DNA from: Neocallimastix lanati (nom. inval.)
Lineage: Eukaryota; Neocallimastigomycota; Neocallimastigomycetes; Neocallimastigales; Neocallimastigaceae
Direction of reading: 5' to 3'
Assembly (NCBI GenBank): GCA_016946835.1
Contig: JACVTC010000001.1
Span: 2,675,001 to 2,739,000 of the forward strand
DNA length: 64,000 nucleotides
Below the pieces are notes generated by a model. It saw only the letters and a list, made by a program, of their open reading frames with translations. It was not told where the DNA came from and made no database searches. Below, in pieces: positions 39,679 to 52,879 of the stretch. The stretch's first letter is position 1, and each line of letters begins with the position of its first letter. The translations under genes and the position numbers were made by a program.

Positions 39679-39848
39679 ATATTAGGGTATTTATTGTTTG
39701 TTTGATATTTATTGTAGTTAAGTATTTATTATTAATTATTTATTGTTAAGGTATTTATTGTTAATTATTTTTTATAAAATACGTATTATTAGTTATCTAT
39801 TATTCTTTCGTCTAATTTATTCAATATGATTATAAAATATTATATAAG

Positions 39849-39879
<31 letters not shown>

Positions 39880-40396
39880 AAACTATAATTTTAAACAAAA
39901 AATATTATAAAATTTGTATTATATATTTATTTACTTTTGTGATGTTTATTATATTTAAAAATTTAAAAAACATATTAAATTCAAATTTATTGACAATAAG
40001 AATTGGTAATTAATAATATTATTATAAAAAGATTGAATTTACAAAAAATAATAAATAAATAAATAAATAAATAATAAAATGAGAGTAATAATAAATTATA
40101 ATGTGAAAATTTTTATTTTATTTATTAAATAAATATATATATATATATATATTTAATAATTTGATTTAATTAAAAATAAAAGATAAAACGTCAATACTTC
40201 TTAAACTTTTATATAAAAAAAAAAATCCAAAAATAAATTAAGAAATGAGATTTTACAATATTATTGATGATTACTGAAATTTATAAACTTATGAGAATCT
40301 GACCGATAAGGTATCGAAAAGAAAACTGTTTTTATTAAATAATAATAATATAATGATAATAATAATTGCTTTAATAAATAATAATAATTATAATAT

Positions 40397-40525
40397 AAGT
40401 TTTAATAATAATAAATAATAATAATTATAATAAAAGTTTTAATAATAAATAATAATAATTATAATAAAAGTTTTAATAATAATAAATAATAATAATTATA
40501 ATAAAAGTTTTAATAATAATAAATA
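40397..40525. repeat. Short tandem repeat, ~35-38 bp units
   Basis: Four imperfect units, each with GTTTTAATAATA followed by AAT runs and ATTATAATAAAA. Non-coding. Confidence 0.75.
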
Positions 40526-41144
40526 ATGATATTCAAATCATTATATATAAAAATAAAATTTATGGATCTATTTTATTATTAAGAATTTAATATTGAATAA
40601 AAGAATTAAAATTTTTGATATGAAAAAAAAATGTATTTATTTAATGATTCTATAAAGCATATAGATAATAAAAATGTATTGAATATAGTGTATTACTCTT
40701 TTCATATTTATATATTATATGTATCACTATATATGGTATAAATGGGATAATCTTATATATCAAACAGGAAATATTAATTAGTTAGGGAAAAAAGAAAAAG
40801 GAAAAAGAAAAGGAAAAAAAAAAAAAAACATGCTATTAATGATATATATAAAAGTCAATATTAAATTTTTTTTGTATATTAATTTAAATATATTAAAATT
40901 TATTCCTATTATAGAAAATGATAATATATTGTTATGGTAATAATTTAATTTTTAATAATCAATTTAGCTGTATAATTGAAAGTACATCTAATATATGAGT
41001 TCATATAATAATTATTACATTTAATATATTATTATATATACTAATATATTATTTCTATTACCACTAATTTGATTTTTTAATTCTTTATATAAACTTTTTC
41101 CACATTATCCATTTTATAAAATGTGGAAAAATCACATAGAAACC

Positions 41145-41181
<37 letters not shown>

Positions 41182-41474
41182 AACAAAAGAGAATAAGACC
41201 TAGTTAACAAAAATTAAAAATAAAAAAAAAAAAAAGATAATTTAATTTATCATTATCAAAAATATAATATTACTATAATAGTAGTTATATTCATATAATG
41301 AAATAATAGAAAGTAGTATTATGATTTCATATTATTATTATATTTATTTATTTATTTTTTTTATCATTTTATCGATAATTTATATTATTTTTTTTTTTTT
41401 ATAATTTTTAATAGTTATAATTTATGATTATTCCTTTTTCAAATCCCTAATGAATTATTTTTTTAAAAAAATTA

Positions 41475-42305
41475 TTGATTTTTTTCACTTTAAAATATTT
41501 AGTTGTAAATTATTTTTCTTTAATATTCATAAAACTAATAAATTTAAAAATAACTCTAAACAAGGTATTTTCCTTATCCTGAAAATTCTTCTGGTTATTG
41601 TATTTTAGATATTTCTACTAATTCTATTATTACTGTTAAAGATGTTTACTTTATGGAAGATATTCCTGAAACAATCGATTCTTCTTTTTTTTTTTTCTTC
41701 TAATACTACTGATTCTTTATTCAATTATTCTATTTATTGACCGAGGGGGAAAGTACTAATATGAAATCGATAAATTTTAGTTGTAATAATAATAATAAAT
41801 AATAATAATAACAATAATAATAACAATAATAACAATAATGATAATATCTTTTTAAATAACAATACTAATAGAAAAAGAACTATTCAAGATGAAGACTCAT
41901 ATAATAATTCAGATATTCAAACATTAAATATAAGAAAAGAAAAATTATCAAAAAATATAAATATTTATATAAACCATAAAATCTTCAATATTATAATATA
42001 ATGTCCAGATACATATAATGAAATTATGAATTCAAAAGATTAAGAATGGAACATAACAATAAAGAATGAAATTAAAAATATATATCATAAAAAATGTTAT
42101 GATGGTGGTTAATATTAATAATATTCCAAAAAATTAAATATCATAGACACTAGATGGATAACAGTAATTAAAAAGTGATAATACTATAAAAGCAAGATTA
42201 GTTGCAAAAGGTTGCCAACAAAAGGAAGGTGAAGATTTTACTTTAACTTATTCACCTACAGCACAATCAGATAGTTTAAGAATCAATATAATTGTAACTA
42301 AATGA
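41475..42305 (+). mobile_element. Ty1/copia-type LTR retrotransposon pol fragment, decayed
   Basis: Translated pieces in changing frames match the copia polyprotein between integrase and reverse transcriptase. First comes FKIFSCKLFFFNIHKTNKF, then NNSKQGIF, YPENSSGYCILDISTNSIIT and VYFMEDIPE (end of the integrase region), then an Asn-rich spacer. After that come PDTYNEIMNSKD (start of RT) and KARLVAKGCQQKEGEDFTLT followed by SPTAQSDSLRI. Several frameshifts and stops are present, and the RT catalytic core, RNase H and both LTRs are missing. A dead remnant. Confidence 0.8.
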
Positions 42306-42364
42306 TAAATAATAAATAATTAATAAAAATAAACAAAAAGGCCTTTTTATTTATTAACAATTAC

Positions 42365-42401
<37 letters not shown>

Positions 42402-43026
42402 CATTCCATCTGTACAAAAAATATATAAAATTATATAAATAAATAAAAATTAATAATGCATATAATAAATTTTAATCATTAATATATGTAATTTATTATT
42501 TAATACAAATACATATATACATATATATATATAAAGAAAACAATTTTATTTGAAATATTTATAAGCTTAAAATTAATTATTTTTAAATAATGTTCTTATT
42601 TAATATTTTATAAAAATATTTTTATAATTAAATTAAAATTATGTATTCCACAATTTTTTAATAGTTATAATTAGTATTTAAATATAATTTTGATTTTACT
42701 AAATGTAATATACTTTATATTCTATTATTTAAAAAAGTATGTTGGTACTTCTATGGTTTTATTAATTAAATACTAAATACCTTTTATTTTTTTTTTTTTT
42801 TTTTTTTTTATTATTATTATTATTATTTTGTGTTCCTTAATGACATCAATTTATGCTTTATTAATTTATTAAATTAATTATTGTAACATTTGTACTATGA
42901 TTATTTGTATTAATATATATATTTTAAAAAAAAATATTTTAATATCAATTAAAGAAAACACACATAAATTAGTAAAGATAGAATTGTCTACTAAAATAAA
43001 TTATAATATATATATATATTATATAA

Positions 43027-43735
43027 TAATAAAAATAAAATAAAATAAAATAAAATAAAATAAAATAAAATAAAATAAAATAAAATAAAATAAAATAAAA
43101 TAAAATAAAATAAAATAAAATAAAATAAAATAAAATAAAATAAAATAAAATAAAATAAAATAAAATAAAATAAAATAAAATAAAATAAAATAAAATAAAA
43201 TAAAATAAAATAAAATAAAATAAAATAAAATAAAATAAAATAAAATAAAATAAAATAAAATAAAATAAAATAAAATAAAATAAAATAAAATAAAATAAAA
43301 TAAAATAAAATAAAATAAAATAAAATAAAATAAAATAAAATAAAATAAAATAAAATAAAATAAAATAAAATAAAATAAAATAAAATAAAATAAAATAAAA
43401 TAAAATAAAATAAAATAAAATAAAATAAAATAAAATAAAATAAAATAAAATAAAATAAAATAAAATAAAATAAAATAAAATAAAATAAAATAAAATAAAA
43501 TAAAATAAAATAAAATAAAATAAAATAAAATAAAATAAAATAAAATAAAATAAAATAAAATAAAATAAAATAAAATAAAATAAATAAAATAAAATAAAAT
43601 AAAATAAAATAAAATAAAATAAAATAAAATAAAATAAAATAAAATAAAATAAAATAAAATAAAATAAAATAAAATAAAATAAAATAAAATAAAATAAAAT
43701 AAAATAAAATAAAATAAAATAAAATAAAATAAAAT
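43027..43735. repeat. (TAAAA)n pentanucleotide array, about 710 bp
   Basis: Roughly 140 head-to-tail TAAAA units, almost without substitutions. A single short unit (TAAA) at 43581-43584 shifts the phase once. The reverse strand gives a long open frame of FILFY repeats, an artefact of the period (5 codons per 15 bases without stops). Confidence 0.97.
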
Positions 43736-43897
43736 AAAAAAAAAAAAAAAAAAAAAAAAAACTTAAAATGGTAAAAAAGTAAAAATGCAAAAACTTAAAA
43801 AGGAAAAGTGTACAAAATAATGTAGTATATAATAAATGCTAAAACAATTTTTTTTTTTTTATATTTTATATTATATATTATATAATATGAAATTTTA

Positions 43898-43960
43898 GGA
43901 AATAAGTAGATGGGTGATGCCGTACTGGGAACCTCAACAATATAGAACCGGCCTATTTTA
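43898..43960. repeat. Short higher-GC fragment sharing a motif with the 57.5-kb island
   Basis: Plus-strand GATGCCGTACTGGGAACC (43916-43933) parallels GACGCCGTACTGGTATGG on the minus strand near 57.5 kb. Too short to classify; likely a fragment of the same dispersed family. Confidence 0.35.
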
Positions 43961-44545
43961 TTAACTTTTTTATTTTATTTTATTTATTTATTTATTTATT
44001 TGTTTATTTATTTATTTATTTTATTACTATTTTATGGTAATATTTATTTTCATTTTAACAGGTACATTTATTGATTTTTTTTTTTTTTTTTATTTAGTCC
44101 ATATTTATAATCATATTGTATTAATTAATAATTAAATAAATAGATAAAATAAATAAATATTATTTTTTTTTATTATTATTTTATTATTCATATTATAATT
44201 TTTTAATATTATAATAATAGCAATAACAATATTTTTTTTTCTTCTTATTAATATGTTATTAAGATTTTTAATTTTTATTATTTGTTTATTTTTATTATTT
44301 GTTTTATTTTTATTATTTTTAATTTTAATATTTTTATATATTTCTATTTTAAATGATAATTAAATAATATTTTAATTTTATATTGTAATTAAGAAATGAA
44401 AAATTAATAAATAAATAATTAATAAATAATATAAATAAATATATAATATAAAAAATAAATAATTAATAAATAAATATATAAATAATTTTTAATATTAATT
44501 TTTATTAAATAATAAATATAATAATAAAAAGAAATTTCTTTCAAT

Positions 44546-46316
44546 TTAAATTAAATTAATATGAATATATTTTTTATAAATAGATTTATTATTATATTTA
44601 TTATTATCAAGAGTGGGGTATCTAAAACCTAATGCATATTGATAAATGATATAATTGCATAATTGATGATTTGGTTCATTTTGAAAAATCATTTTATTTT
44701 TCTCTTTAACAACTGTTTTATTTCCTATTAAGAAAAAATTCATATTTACTATATCAAAAAGTTTTTCATTTTCGATATTAAAATCAAATTCTAATATGGC
44801 AGAAGATATATATATATAAATTAAATATATTTTATAAATTATTATAATAATATTATTTAATAATTATTTTGATAATCAATTTTTAAATAACAATTAAATA
44901 TATATATATATATTAATAATAATCTTTTTTTTATATTAATATTTAGATTATGATTTTAATATTTTATTTATTGTTATTATAGTTAAAAAATATTACATCT
45001 ATTTCTCTCTCTTTGGTATATATATATATTTTATTTATTATGATGAATAAAAAAAAAAACTTACCATCATCCCTAAGAGTATTAGAAGAAATAAAATTTT
45101 TATCTTTTTTTAATTTACCTATTTTTCTATTTTTAAATATATATTTATGAGAAGAATAATTTGGTATATCCCATGTGATATCTAGAGCATACCATTTTCC
45201 TTCTAAATATACCATATTCCATTGATGAGTGTTACTCGTAGCTAACACTGTATATATTTTAACTCGTTGTGCAATAATCATAAAGGCTTCGGAAAACCCT
45301 TCACAAACACAACGATGCTCAATTAATGCACCGTATATTGTATACTCTGTAAAACCGTTATCAGAAAAACCATATTGTACATTTTTAATAAGTAAATTAT
45401 GAAGATATTTGATGAAATCATATTCAGATATTTGAATAGTTTCATTATTAGAATCATTATTATCATTCTTATGGATATTATTCATTTTGCTATGCTTTTG
45501 TTGAAAATACAATTTAGCATTTTTTAATATATTTTGAATTTGATTTTCAATTAATTTATTCATTCTGTTAATATCATTAATAGTATATATATTACAAATG
45601 TTGTCTTTTGGACTTGAACAAAGATGTAGTTGAATTTCAGATAAATATTTGAAATCATTATTATCAATAATTGTTGTATTTTGTTCATTGGTATCTCTTT
45701 TCATTTTAATTCTTCTATCACTACCTTCATCACCATGACTTAATACAATTTCTGTTGTATTTAAAAAATTTAAACGATTATCGCTGTTACTTTTATAAAT
45801 GTTTATATAATTTTGAGAATCTATATTTTTATTTTGACCATTAATTGATTTACTATCAGTTTCATTAAGATTATTATTAGTTATACTTCGGGTATTAATT
45901 TTTAATCTACCTTTCTCATCATCATCATTATCATCATCATCATTGTTATTATTATTTGTATTATTCCTGTTGTCGTTTTTAATTTTATAATGAATTTGAT
46001 ATTTTGAAATCCACCAAATGTCGGGATGATCCATAGAAATTGCACCAAAAACTCTTTCTATAATTTTAAAAATATCTTTTAACTTTACAGAATATTCATC
46101 ACCAAAATCAATATTCACAAAAAAAGAAAGTAATGTTACATTTTTTAATTGGCGAACCAAAGTATCATATATATACATTTCAATATCATTTAATTGACTT
46201 CCAAAGAATTGATTGGAATAAAGTGTATCTTTAGCAATAAAATTATCTATTTTTCTTTTATTTAATATATCATTTTCTTTAATAATAATTTTTTTTATAG
46301 AAATTTTATTAATAAA

Positions 46317-46353
<37 letters not shown>

Positions 46354-46882
46354 TATCGAAATAAATATCAAAGTTAATATTATAAATAATTATATTAATA
46401 CATTTTAGTTATTGATATATAAAATATATACAAATATAATATTATTTTAAATAAAAAGATGAGTGACATATATTACCTTGATAATTGTCACTATTAAATG
46501 GTTTCAAAGGAATAGTTTTTTCATATTCTTCATTAATATCTCGACCAACAATAGAGAAATGACTTTTTTTAAATGGTTGTTGATTCCTTGGTTTGAAATT
46601 TTTGATTTTATAATTAGTTTCAGTAATTTTCTTTTTAAATCGCTTGATTTTTATATAATCTGTTTTCCCATATTCATTGCTAGTTTCAAGAGTATCAGTA
46701 GGATAATTTATTATTTTGCTATAATTAGTATATTCTTTATATTCATGAACATAATTAGGGAAATGTGGTATATTACATATTGAATTTGAATTCAATTTTA
46801 TTTTAGCTTTTACTTTGAAAAGAAAATTATTAAAAAATAGTAATATATAAAATATAAAATTTACATATTTCAATGAAACCAT
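44546..46882 (-). CDS. Secreted transglutaminase-like (Cys-His-Asp) protein, 620 aa
   Basis: Three exons: 46882-46477, 46276-45065 and 44790-44546, phases intact (AAAG acceptor for exon 2, TTAG for exon 3). Residues 1-27 are a signal peptide (hydrophobic core FIFYILLFFNNFLF, then KVKA). A central region has an Asp/Asn run (NNNNNDDDDNDDDE) and other low complexity. The transglutaminase core follows: RCVCEGFSEAF (nucleophile Cys about 460), NTHQWNMV (His about 486) and WYALDITWD (Asp about 501), a full triad as in bacterial-type and cytokinesis-related TGc domains. The C-terminal part ends YQYALGFRYP, then a basic tail. It may cross-link or cleave peptides at the cell surface; substrate not predictable. 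The start is the first ATG before the signal peptide. Confidence 0.85.
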
Positions 46883-47577
46883 TTTGTTAATGGTTTATTT
46901 TATTGAAATACATAAATAAATATTTCTATCAATGTTGTATTTCTGTTAATAAATCTTATATTTCAATTCTTCTATTTTTATTTTTTATATTTTTTTTTTC
47001 TTATAATATATAAATATATTTTTTATAATTAGTATTAATTTTTATATTTATTAATATATATATATTTATAATAAAGGTACATTAAAATCTACATCTGTAA
47101 TTAAATAAAGTTTTTTTTTTTTTTTTTTTATTATTATTATTTTATTTTATTTTATTTATTTTCTTGTTTATGTAATTTTATTATTTTAAAAATTTTAATC
47201 ATATTTTAAATGTTTTTACATTTTTTCGACTAATATAATATATAGTATGATAATATAAAATTATGGAAAATAAATTCTTTTTTTCATATAAAAAATCATA
47301 TTAATTAAATTTAAGCTTTTTAAAGTTTAGCTTTTTAAAAGAAAAAAAAGAGTTTTTTTGAGAAAATTCTAATTAATGAAACATATTATCAATGAATAAA
47401 CATTGAAATAAAGCTATTATTGACATGATATTTAATGACTCTGTTATTATTCATATATATATATATATATAAAACAAAAAAAAAAAAAAGAAAAAAAAAT
47501 TAAACTATATTTAAACAAATATATATTTAAAAAGAAATTATAAAAATCATATTTATTATATTAAATATACTATAATG

Positions 47578-47622
<45 letters not shown>

Positions 47623-50596
47623 TTCAAAACATCTTAATAATTAACTTTAAAAATTATATAAAAAAGTTAATTAATTTATGTTAAAAAAAATAATATTTCA
47701 AAAAAAAAAAAAAAAAAAAAAAGTGCATAGAATTGTAGTTTTTTCTATGAATTGAAAAATAATAATGAATAAAATATATATATATATATATATAAATATT
47801 AACATATATATATATATCTATTTTAGTTATTTATTATAAAATGACATATTAACAATTTTATAATTTTTTTATAATGTTCTTTTATTAAGGTATACTTCTT
47901 ATTATATATACTTTTATTATTAAATTAAATTATATATACATATATATAATTATTTTATTCAATTATCTTATATTATTATTAATTTCTTTGAATTATTATA
48001 TTTTATAATTATTATTCATAATTGTTATAATTAAAATTATTAATAATTTATTATTATTTTACAATGAAATTTTTTTTATCATTATTCTTTTCAATTTCTT
48101 TATTTTTTAATTTTTTTTATTCCAAATTCAGAATTATATTAAGAATATTTTTTATTCCTAAATTAAAATAATTAAATATTATATGCCTATTTATTTATAC
48201 TTAATGTATTATTTTTTTTTAAATTATTCTATTTTTTTTTCTTTTAATTTATATATATAAAGTTTAAAACATGATTTTTTCTATAATAAATAAATACCTA
48301 AATATATAAAACTTTTTTTTTAATGAAAATGATATATATAAATATTTTATTAATTAATTAAGATATATGTTTATATCAAAGTATAATTAGAGACATATAA
48401 ATAGGATGAAGATGAAGAGAAGAAAAATAATTAAAAAAAAAATAATACCTAATTAAATAAAAAGAAATTAAAGGAATTTAATTAATTAATATTTTAATTA
48501 ATAATATTATTTAATGGAAAGAACATTTATGGCTTATTTTAATAATGTCTGAAGAGTGGAATATATTTATTTCATAAATTATCTGATGTAGAACACTATT
48601 AATAGAATAATAAAAGAAATATATTTAATATTAAATTTATATTAAAAAGAAAAAAAAAAATCTAAATTATTAAAAAATTTAATTAATAATTTAATTAATC
48701 AAAATTGTATTCATATTTTCATCTTTTATTTTTTAAAAAAAAAATTTTTTTTCTATTATATTTGGTTATATACTATTTATATTTTGACAATTATTTATAT
48801 TTATTAAAACCGAGACTCATTTTATATTTATTATTCTCCTTTATTTTAAATTATTTTATTTTATTTTTATTAATACTTTATTATTTTATATTACTTCACT
48901 ACCTATTTTGTTAATATTTTATACTTTTTTAAGTAATTATTTATATAAACTTTTTCCTTTATAATTATTTATATTAATAAATAATGAAAAAAATTAAAAT
49001 AAAAAAAAATATATATATATATATAATTACATAATATATTACTTATATTTATAGTTAATGAGTTTCCTTTTAAAGAAATGGAAGACTTTATCTCAATTTA
49101 AATAATAATAAATAAAAGCTAATCTAATATATAATATGTTATATAATTACTATTTATCTAATATATAATATAATAAATATTTATTATATTAATGTGATCC
49201 TTTTAAAATAAAATAAAAATAAATAATAAATAATGAAAAAATTTAAAAAAAAAAATTTTTTTTTTCTATAACAAGAAGAGTACAAAGAAATGATAGGTCC
49301 TATTAATTTGACTTTTTTAATATAAATTTTGAAAAAAAAAATTAAAAATTAAAAAAAAAAAAAATTTTTTAAATTAACTTTTTTTTTTTTTTCAAATTTT
49401 AATAATTATAATTAAAAATCAAATACAAAATAATCAATGGTTGATAGAATTTTTGTATGCATTTTTTAATTAAAATTTTAATTTGTTATGTAATGACCTT
49501 AAAAATAAAGAATAATCAATATATAATAAAATTAGGGAACACTTTATTATTAATTGTAATAATTCTATTATACATAATTAGAAATCTTTTCATATAATAA
49601 ATAAAATTAATAAAAATAAAAATATATATATAGTAATAACTTTGAATTAAATGATAAAACAAAAAATAAACTATTAAAGGTTTGTGAAAATCACTTTTAA
49701 ATAATTTATAATTAATTCTATTTGAATTTATTTTTATACTATTTAATACTTGAAATAAATATTTTATAATAAATATTAAAAAATAAAAAAATTTTTTTTT
49801 TTGTTTTTATAAATCAATAATAAAAAAAAATATAAAGGAATAGTAATTCTTACTTATTTGAAACCAACCAAAATAAATAAAAAAAAAGAAAGAATAACTT
49901 TAGTTAATGGTGATAAATAAGAATTATTAGTAAAAATTTTCAATTATTTACATTACTTATAATTAATATTTTTATCATTTATTTTTAATGGATTTATGAA
50001 TGATTATAATTTTTTAAGTATTGAAAATATATATTAATATTATAATAAATTATATTATACATTTATATTTTATTATATAATAAGTAATAATAAAAAAAAA
50101 AAAAAAAAAAAAAAAAAAAGAATATTAAATATATAGATACTATATATAAATAAATACATAAGATATGTCTCAAAATTTTATTTAATTTTTGTTAATAAAT
50201 TTTTAAATATTTTTAATTTAAAAAAAAAAAAAAAAGTTAAATTATTAATAAAACTAATTATGGAATAATCAAAAAATAATATAAAAAGATGAAAATTTCT
50301 TTTAACATCAAAATTTAAACAAAATTAAAAAAAAAAAACAAAACAAAAATTAATAATAAATAGCAAAAAAGAAATTTATTTTTTGTTATTTAATTAAAAA
50401 ATAAAAAAAAAAAAAAAAAAAAAGAAAAAAGTAGTAAAAAATAATAATAATAATAAATTAATAATAATAATAATAATAATAATAAAAGAAACTTTTAATT
50501 ATATTAAAAAACGAATATTATTAATTTAAGGTTTAAAAAAGTCAATTCATATAATTATATATATTATTTCAATTTTTAATTTTATTAAATATAAAA
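46883..50596. other. 3.7-kb gene-free AT-rich region
   Basis: Divergent intergenic region between the transglutaminase-like and chitin-binding genes. Contains an ATT array (47575-47622), TA repeats and poly-A/T tracts. No coding region supported; the open frame at 48705-48914 is composition-driven. Confidence 0.6.
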
Positions 50597-51997
50597 ATGA
50601 AATTTCCAAAGTTTCTTATACCTGTATTCAGTTTACTTGCTTCTACTGCAGTAAACAGTTATTCAAGTGATGAATATGTCCAATGTTATAATGAAATTGA
50701 TGAATATAAGGAATGTGCTTTTGAATGGAAAAGAACATATTCAGCTGAAGACATTAATACTTTCTGTAAATATTTCAAAACGAAGAAATGTAAGAAATTT
50801 TATGAAAATCCTTTTACTGATGATGTATTACCAACATGTAAGATGATTCATGATGAAGAAGGATACATTTTAAGTTTAAATATGATAAAAACTAAGAGAG
50901 CTATTGGTGAATTAATGTGTGAAAGAAATGGATTTGCATTAAGTTGTCCATTTGTATACAATGTAATGAGGGATATGTCTAAAGTTTTAGAAAAAGAATT
51001 TTTAAATAATATTAAAGAAGAAGTTTGTTATGATACTACTTGTGTTGTTGAAACCAAAGAACTTTATAATATTTTCATTAAAGAATTAAATGAAAGTGGT
51101 TTAGGTTATGCTTTCTTTGACATTGATGAAGGTGAAAAATTCATTGAATATTTAGATTCTGATGAATGTCTTGAAATTTCTGGTTCATACAACGGAAGAA
51201 AAACTACAAAAAAAACTACTAAGAAAACTAAGACTACAACTGCTGATCTTGCTACTCCTACTGGAAAGTGGCCAGTTTCTACAGATAGATCAGGTAAATG
51301 TGGACCAGATTATGGTATTTGTAAAAGAGCTACTGATTGTTGTAGTAAGTACGGTTACTGTGGTAAGTCTGATGCTTATTGTGGTAAGGGCTGCCAAAGT
51401 GAATTTGGTAGATGTAATGCTTCTAGTAAACCAAGTTCAACCGTTAAAAAAGCTACTTCCACCAAAAAAAAGGTTCCAACTTCTACCGTTAAATACAGAT
51501 GTGGTCCACAATATGGTTATTGTGCCAAAGAAAATGAATGTTGTAGTAAGTATGGTTACTGTGGTAAAACTGATGCTTATTGTGGTAATGGTTGTCAAAG
51601 TGAATTTGGTTTATGTAATTCTACTAATAAACCAACTAAAACCACTAAGAAAACTACTTCCACTAAAAGAAAGGTTCCAACTTCCACTGTATCTGGTAAA
51701 TGTGGTGCACAATATGGTGCTTGTTCAAAGGAAGGTTACTGTTGTAGTAAATATGGTTACTGTGGTACATCTGAAGAATATTGTGGTGCCGGTTGTCAAA
51801 GTGAATTTGGTAAATGTAATAGTAGTAAAACTTCATCTAATAAAGATGACATTCCAATATCAACTTCTAGCAGATGTGGTCCTGAATATGGTAGATGTAG
51901 AAAAGCTAATCATTGTTGTAGTAAATATGGATATTGTGGTACTACTATGGAATATTGTCATGTTGGTTGTCAACCATTATATGGTATTTGTGAATAA
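50597..51997 (+). CDS. Secreted chitin-binding protein with four hevein (ChtBD1) domains, 466 aa
   Basis: Single exon. Residues 1-20 form a signal peptide (MKFPKFLIPVFSLLASTAVN). A Cys-rich helical domain (about 25-195) resembles no family I can name. A Thr/Lys-rich linker follows, then four hevein-type chitin-binding domains starting near residues 235, 302, 369 and 427. Each has the CCSKYGYCG core (Cys 4-5 plus the aromatic sugar-binding residues) and eight cysteines. Linkers between domains 1-3 repeat TTKK/TSTKKKVPTST and are likely O-glycosylated. The domains bind N-acetylglucosamine polymers, so the protein probably coats or organises the fungal wall; domain 4 is the most divergent. Multi-hevein proteins are common in gut fungi. 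The overlapping open frame at 51162-52136 is a shadow of the repeats. Confidence 0.95.
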   Translation: MKFPKFLIPVFSLLASTAVNSYSSDEYVQCYNEIDEYKECAFEWKRTYSAEDINTFCKYFKTKKCKKFYENPFTDDVLPTCKMIHDEEGYILSLNMIKTKRAIGELMCERNGFALSCPFVYNVMRDMSKVLEKEFLNNIKEEVCYDTTCVVETKELYNIFIKELNESGLGYAFFDIDEGEKFIEYLDSDECLEISGSYNGRKTTKKTTKKTKTTTADLATPTGKWPVSTDRSGKCGPDYGICKRATDCCSKYGYCGKSDAYCGKGCQSEFGRCNASSKPSSTVKKATSTKKKVPTSTVKYRCGPQYGYCAKENECCSKYGYCGKTDAYCGNGCQSEFGLCNSTNKPTKTTKKTTSTKRKVPTSTVSGKCGAQYGACSKEGYCCSKYGYCGTSEEYCGAGCQSEFGKCNSSKTSSNKDDIPISTSSRCGPEYGRCRKANHCCSKYGYCGTTMEYCHVGCQPLYGICE

Positions 51998-52566
51998 GAT
52001 AGCGCATAATAAAGAAAAAAAATTCAAATCAAATCAAATCAACAATTATTTAAATTTTATTTCTAAAAGCAAAGTCGTTAAGAGAATATTTATATTACAA
52101 ATTAAAAATCCTCTAAATTTTAATTACAACATTTAATTTACATTATATGAGACATTAATTATTTATAATAACTACACAAAAAATATTTTGAAAATATTTT
52201 AATTCAAAGAAAACTTATTGGAGAAATATCAAATATATATAATTATAATTAATAATAATAATAATAATAAATAACAGTCATAAATTATAACTATCAAATA
52301 TTTTATAATGAAAAATAAAATAAATAGTATATATATATATATACTATTTATAAATAATATATAATAATAATAGCAGTTTTAAACTATAAATTTAATAATA
52401 ATTATTAATTTTATAAATTCTAAATAATAATATAATGAAGTATTTTTATAATATTTAGAAAAAAAATAATAATAGTAATAATAATAACAATAATAAAAAA
52501 AAAAAAAAAAAAAAAAAAAAGAAAAAAAAATGTTAATAGTAATAAGTAAATAGTGAAATAATTTCT

Positions 52567-52606
<40 letters not shown>

Positions 52607-52663
52607 GAAAATGAAAATGTAAATAACATAATATATTCTAATATTAAATAAAATTAAATAACA

Positions 52664-52714
<51 letters not shown>

Positions 52715-52848
52715 ATTTTAAATGATTAAAAAAACATAAAACTGATTTAATAATATATATATATATATAAATATTTTATATTAAAAAAAAAATATATATA
52801 TATAGGACTCTTTTTAGTATTTTTTTTTTTTTTTTTTGATTTAACTTA

Positions 52849-52879
<31 letters not shown>

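Larger units (their letters stand above)
42306..44545. other. Intergenic repeat region with pentanucleotide array and an island
   Basis: Contains a poly-A tract (42366-42399), the AAAAT array (listed separately), a short higher-GC segment at 43898-43960, and TTTA/TTTTA arrays (43970-44020). No gene supported. Confidence 0.6.

Noticed and set aside
42969-43790. 273-codon open frame on the minus strand made of FILFY repeats
   Set aside because: It is the AAAAT pentanucleotide array read through; a stop-free period of 15 bases explains it.
51162-52136. 324-codon plus-strand frame overlapping the chitin-binding gene
   Set aside because: Shadow frame of the repeated hevein region; Val/Leu-rich composition and no domain, while the other frame has a signal peptide and four clear domains.
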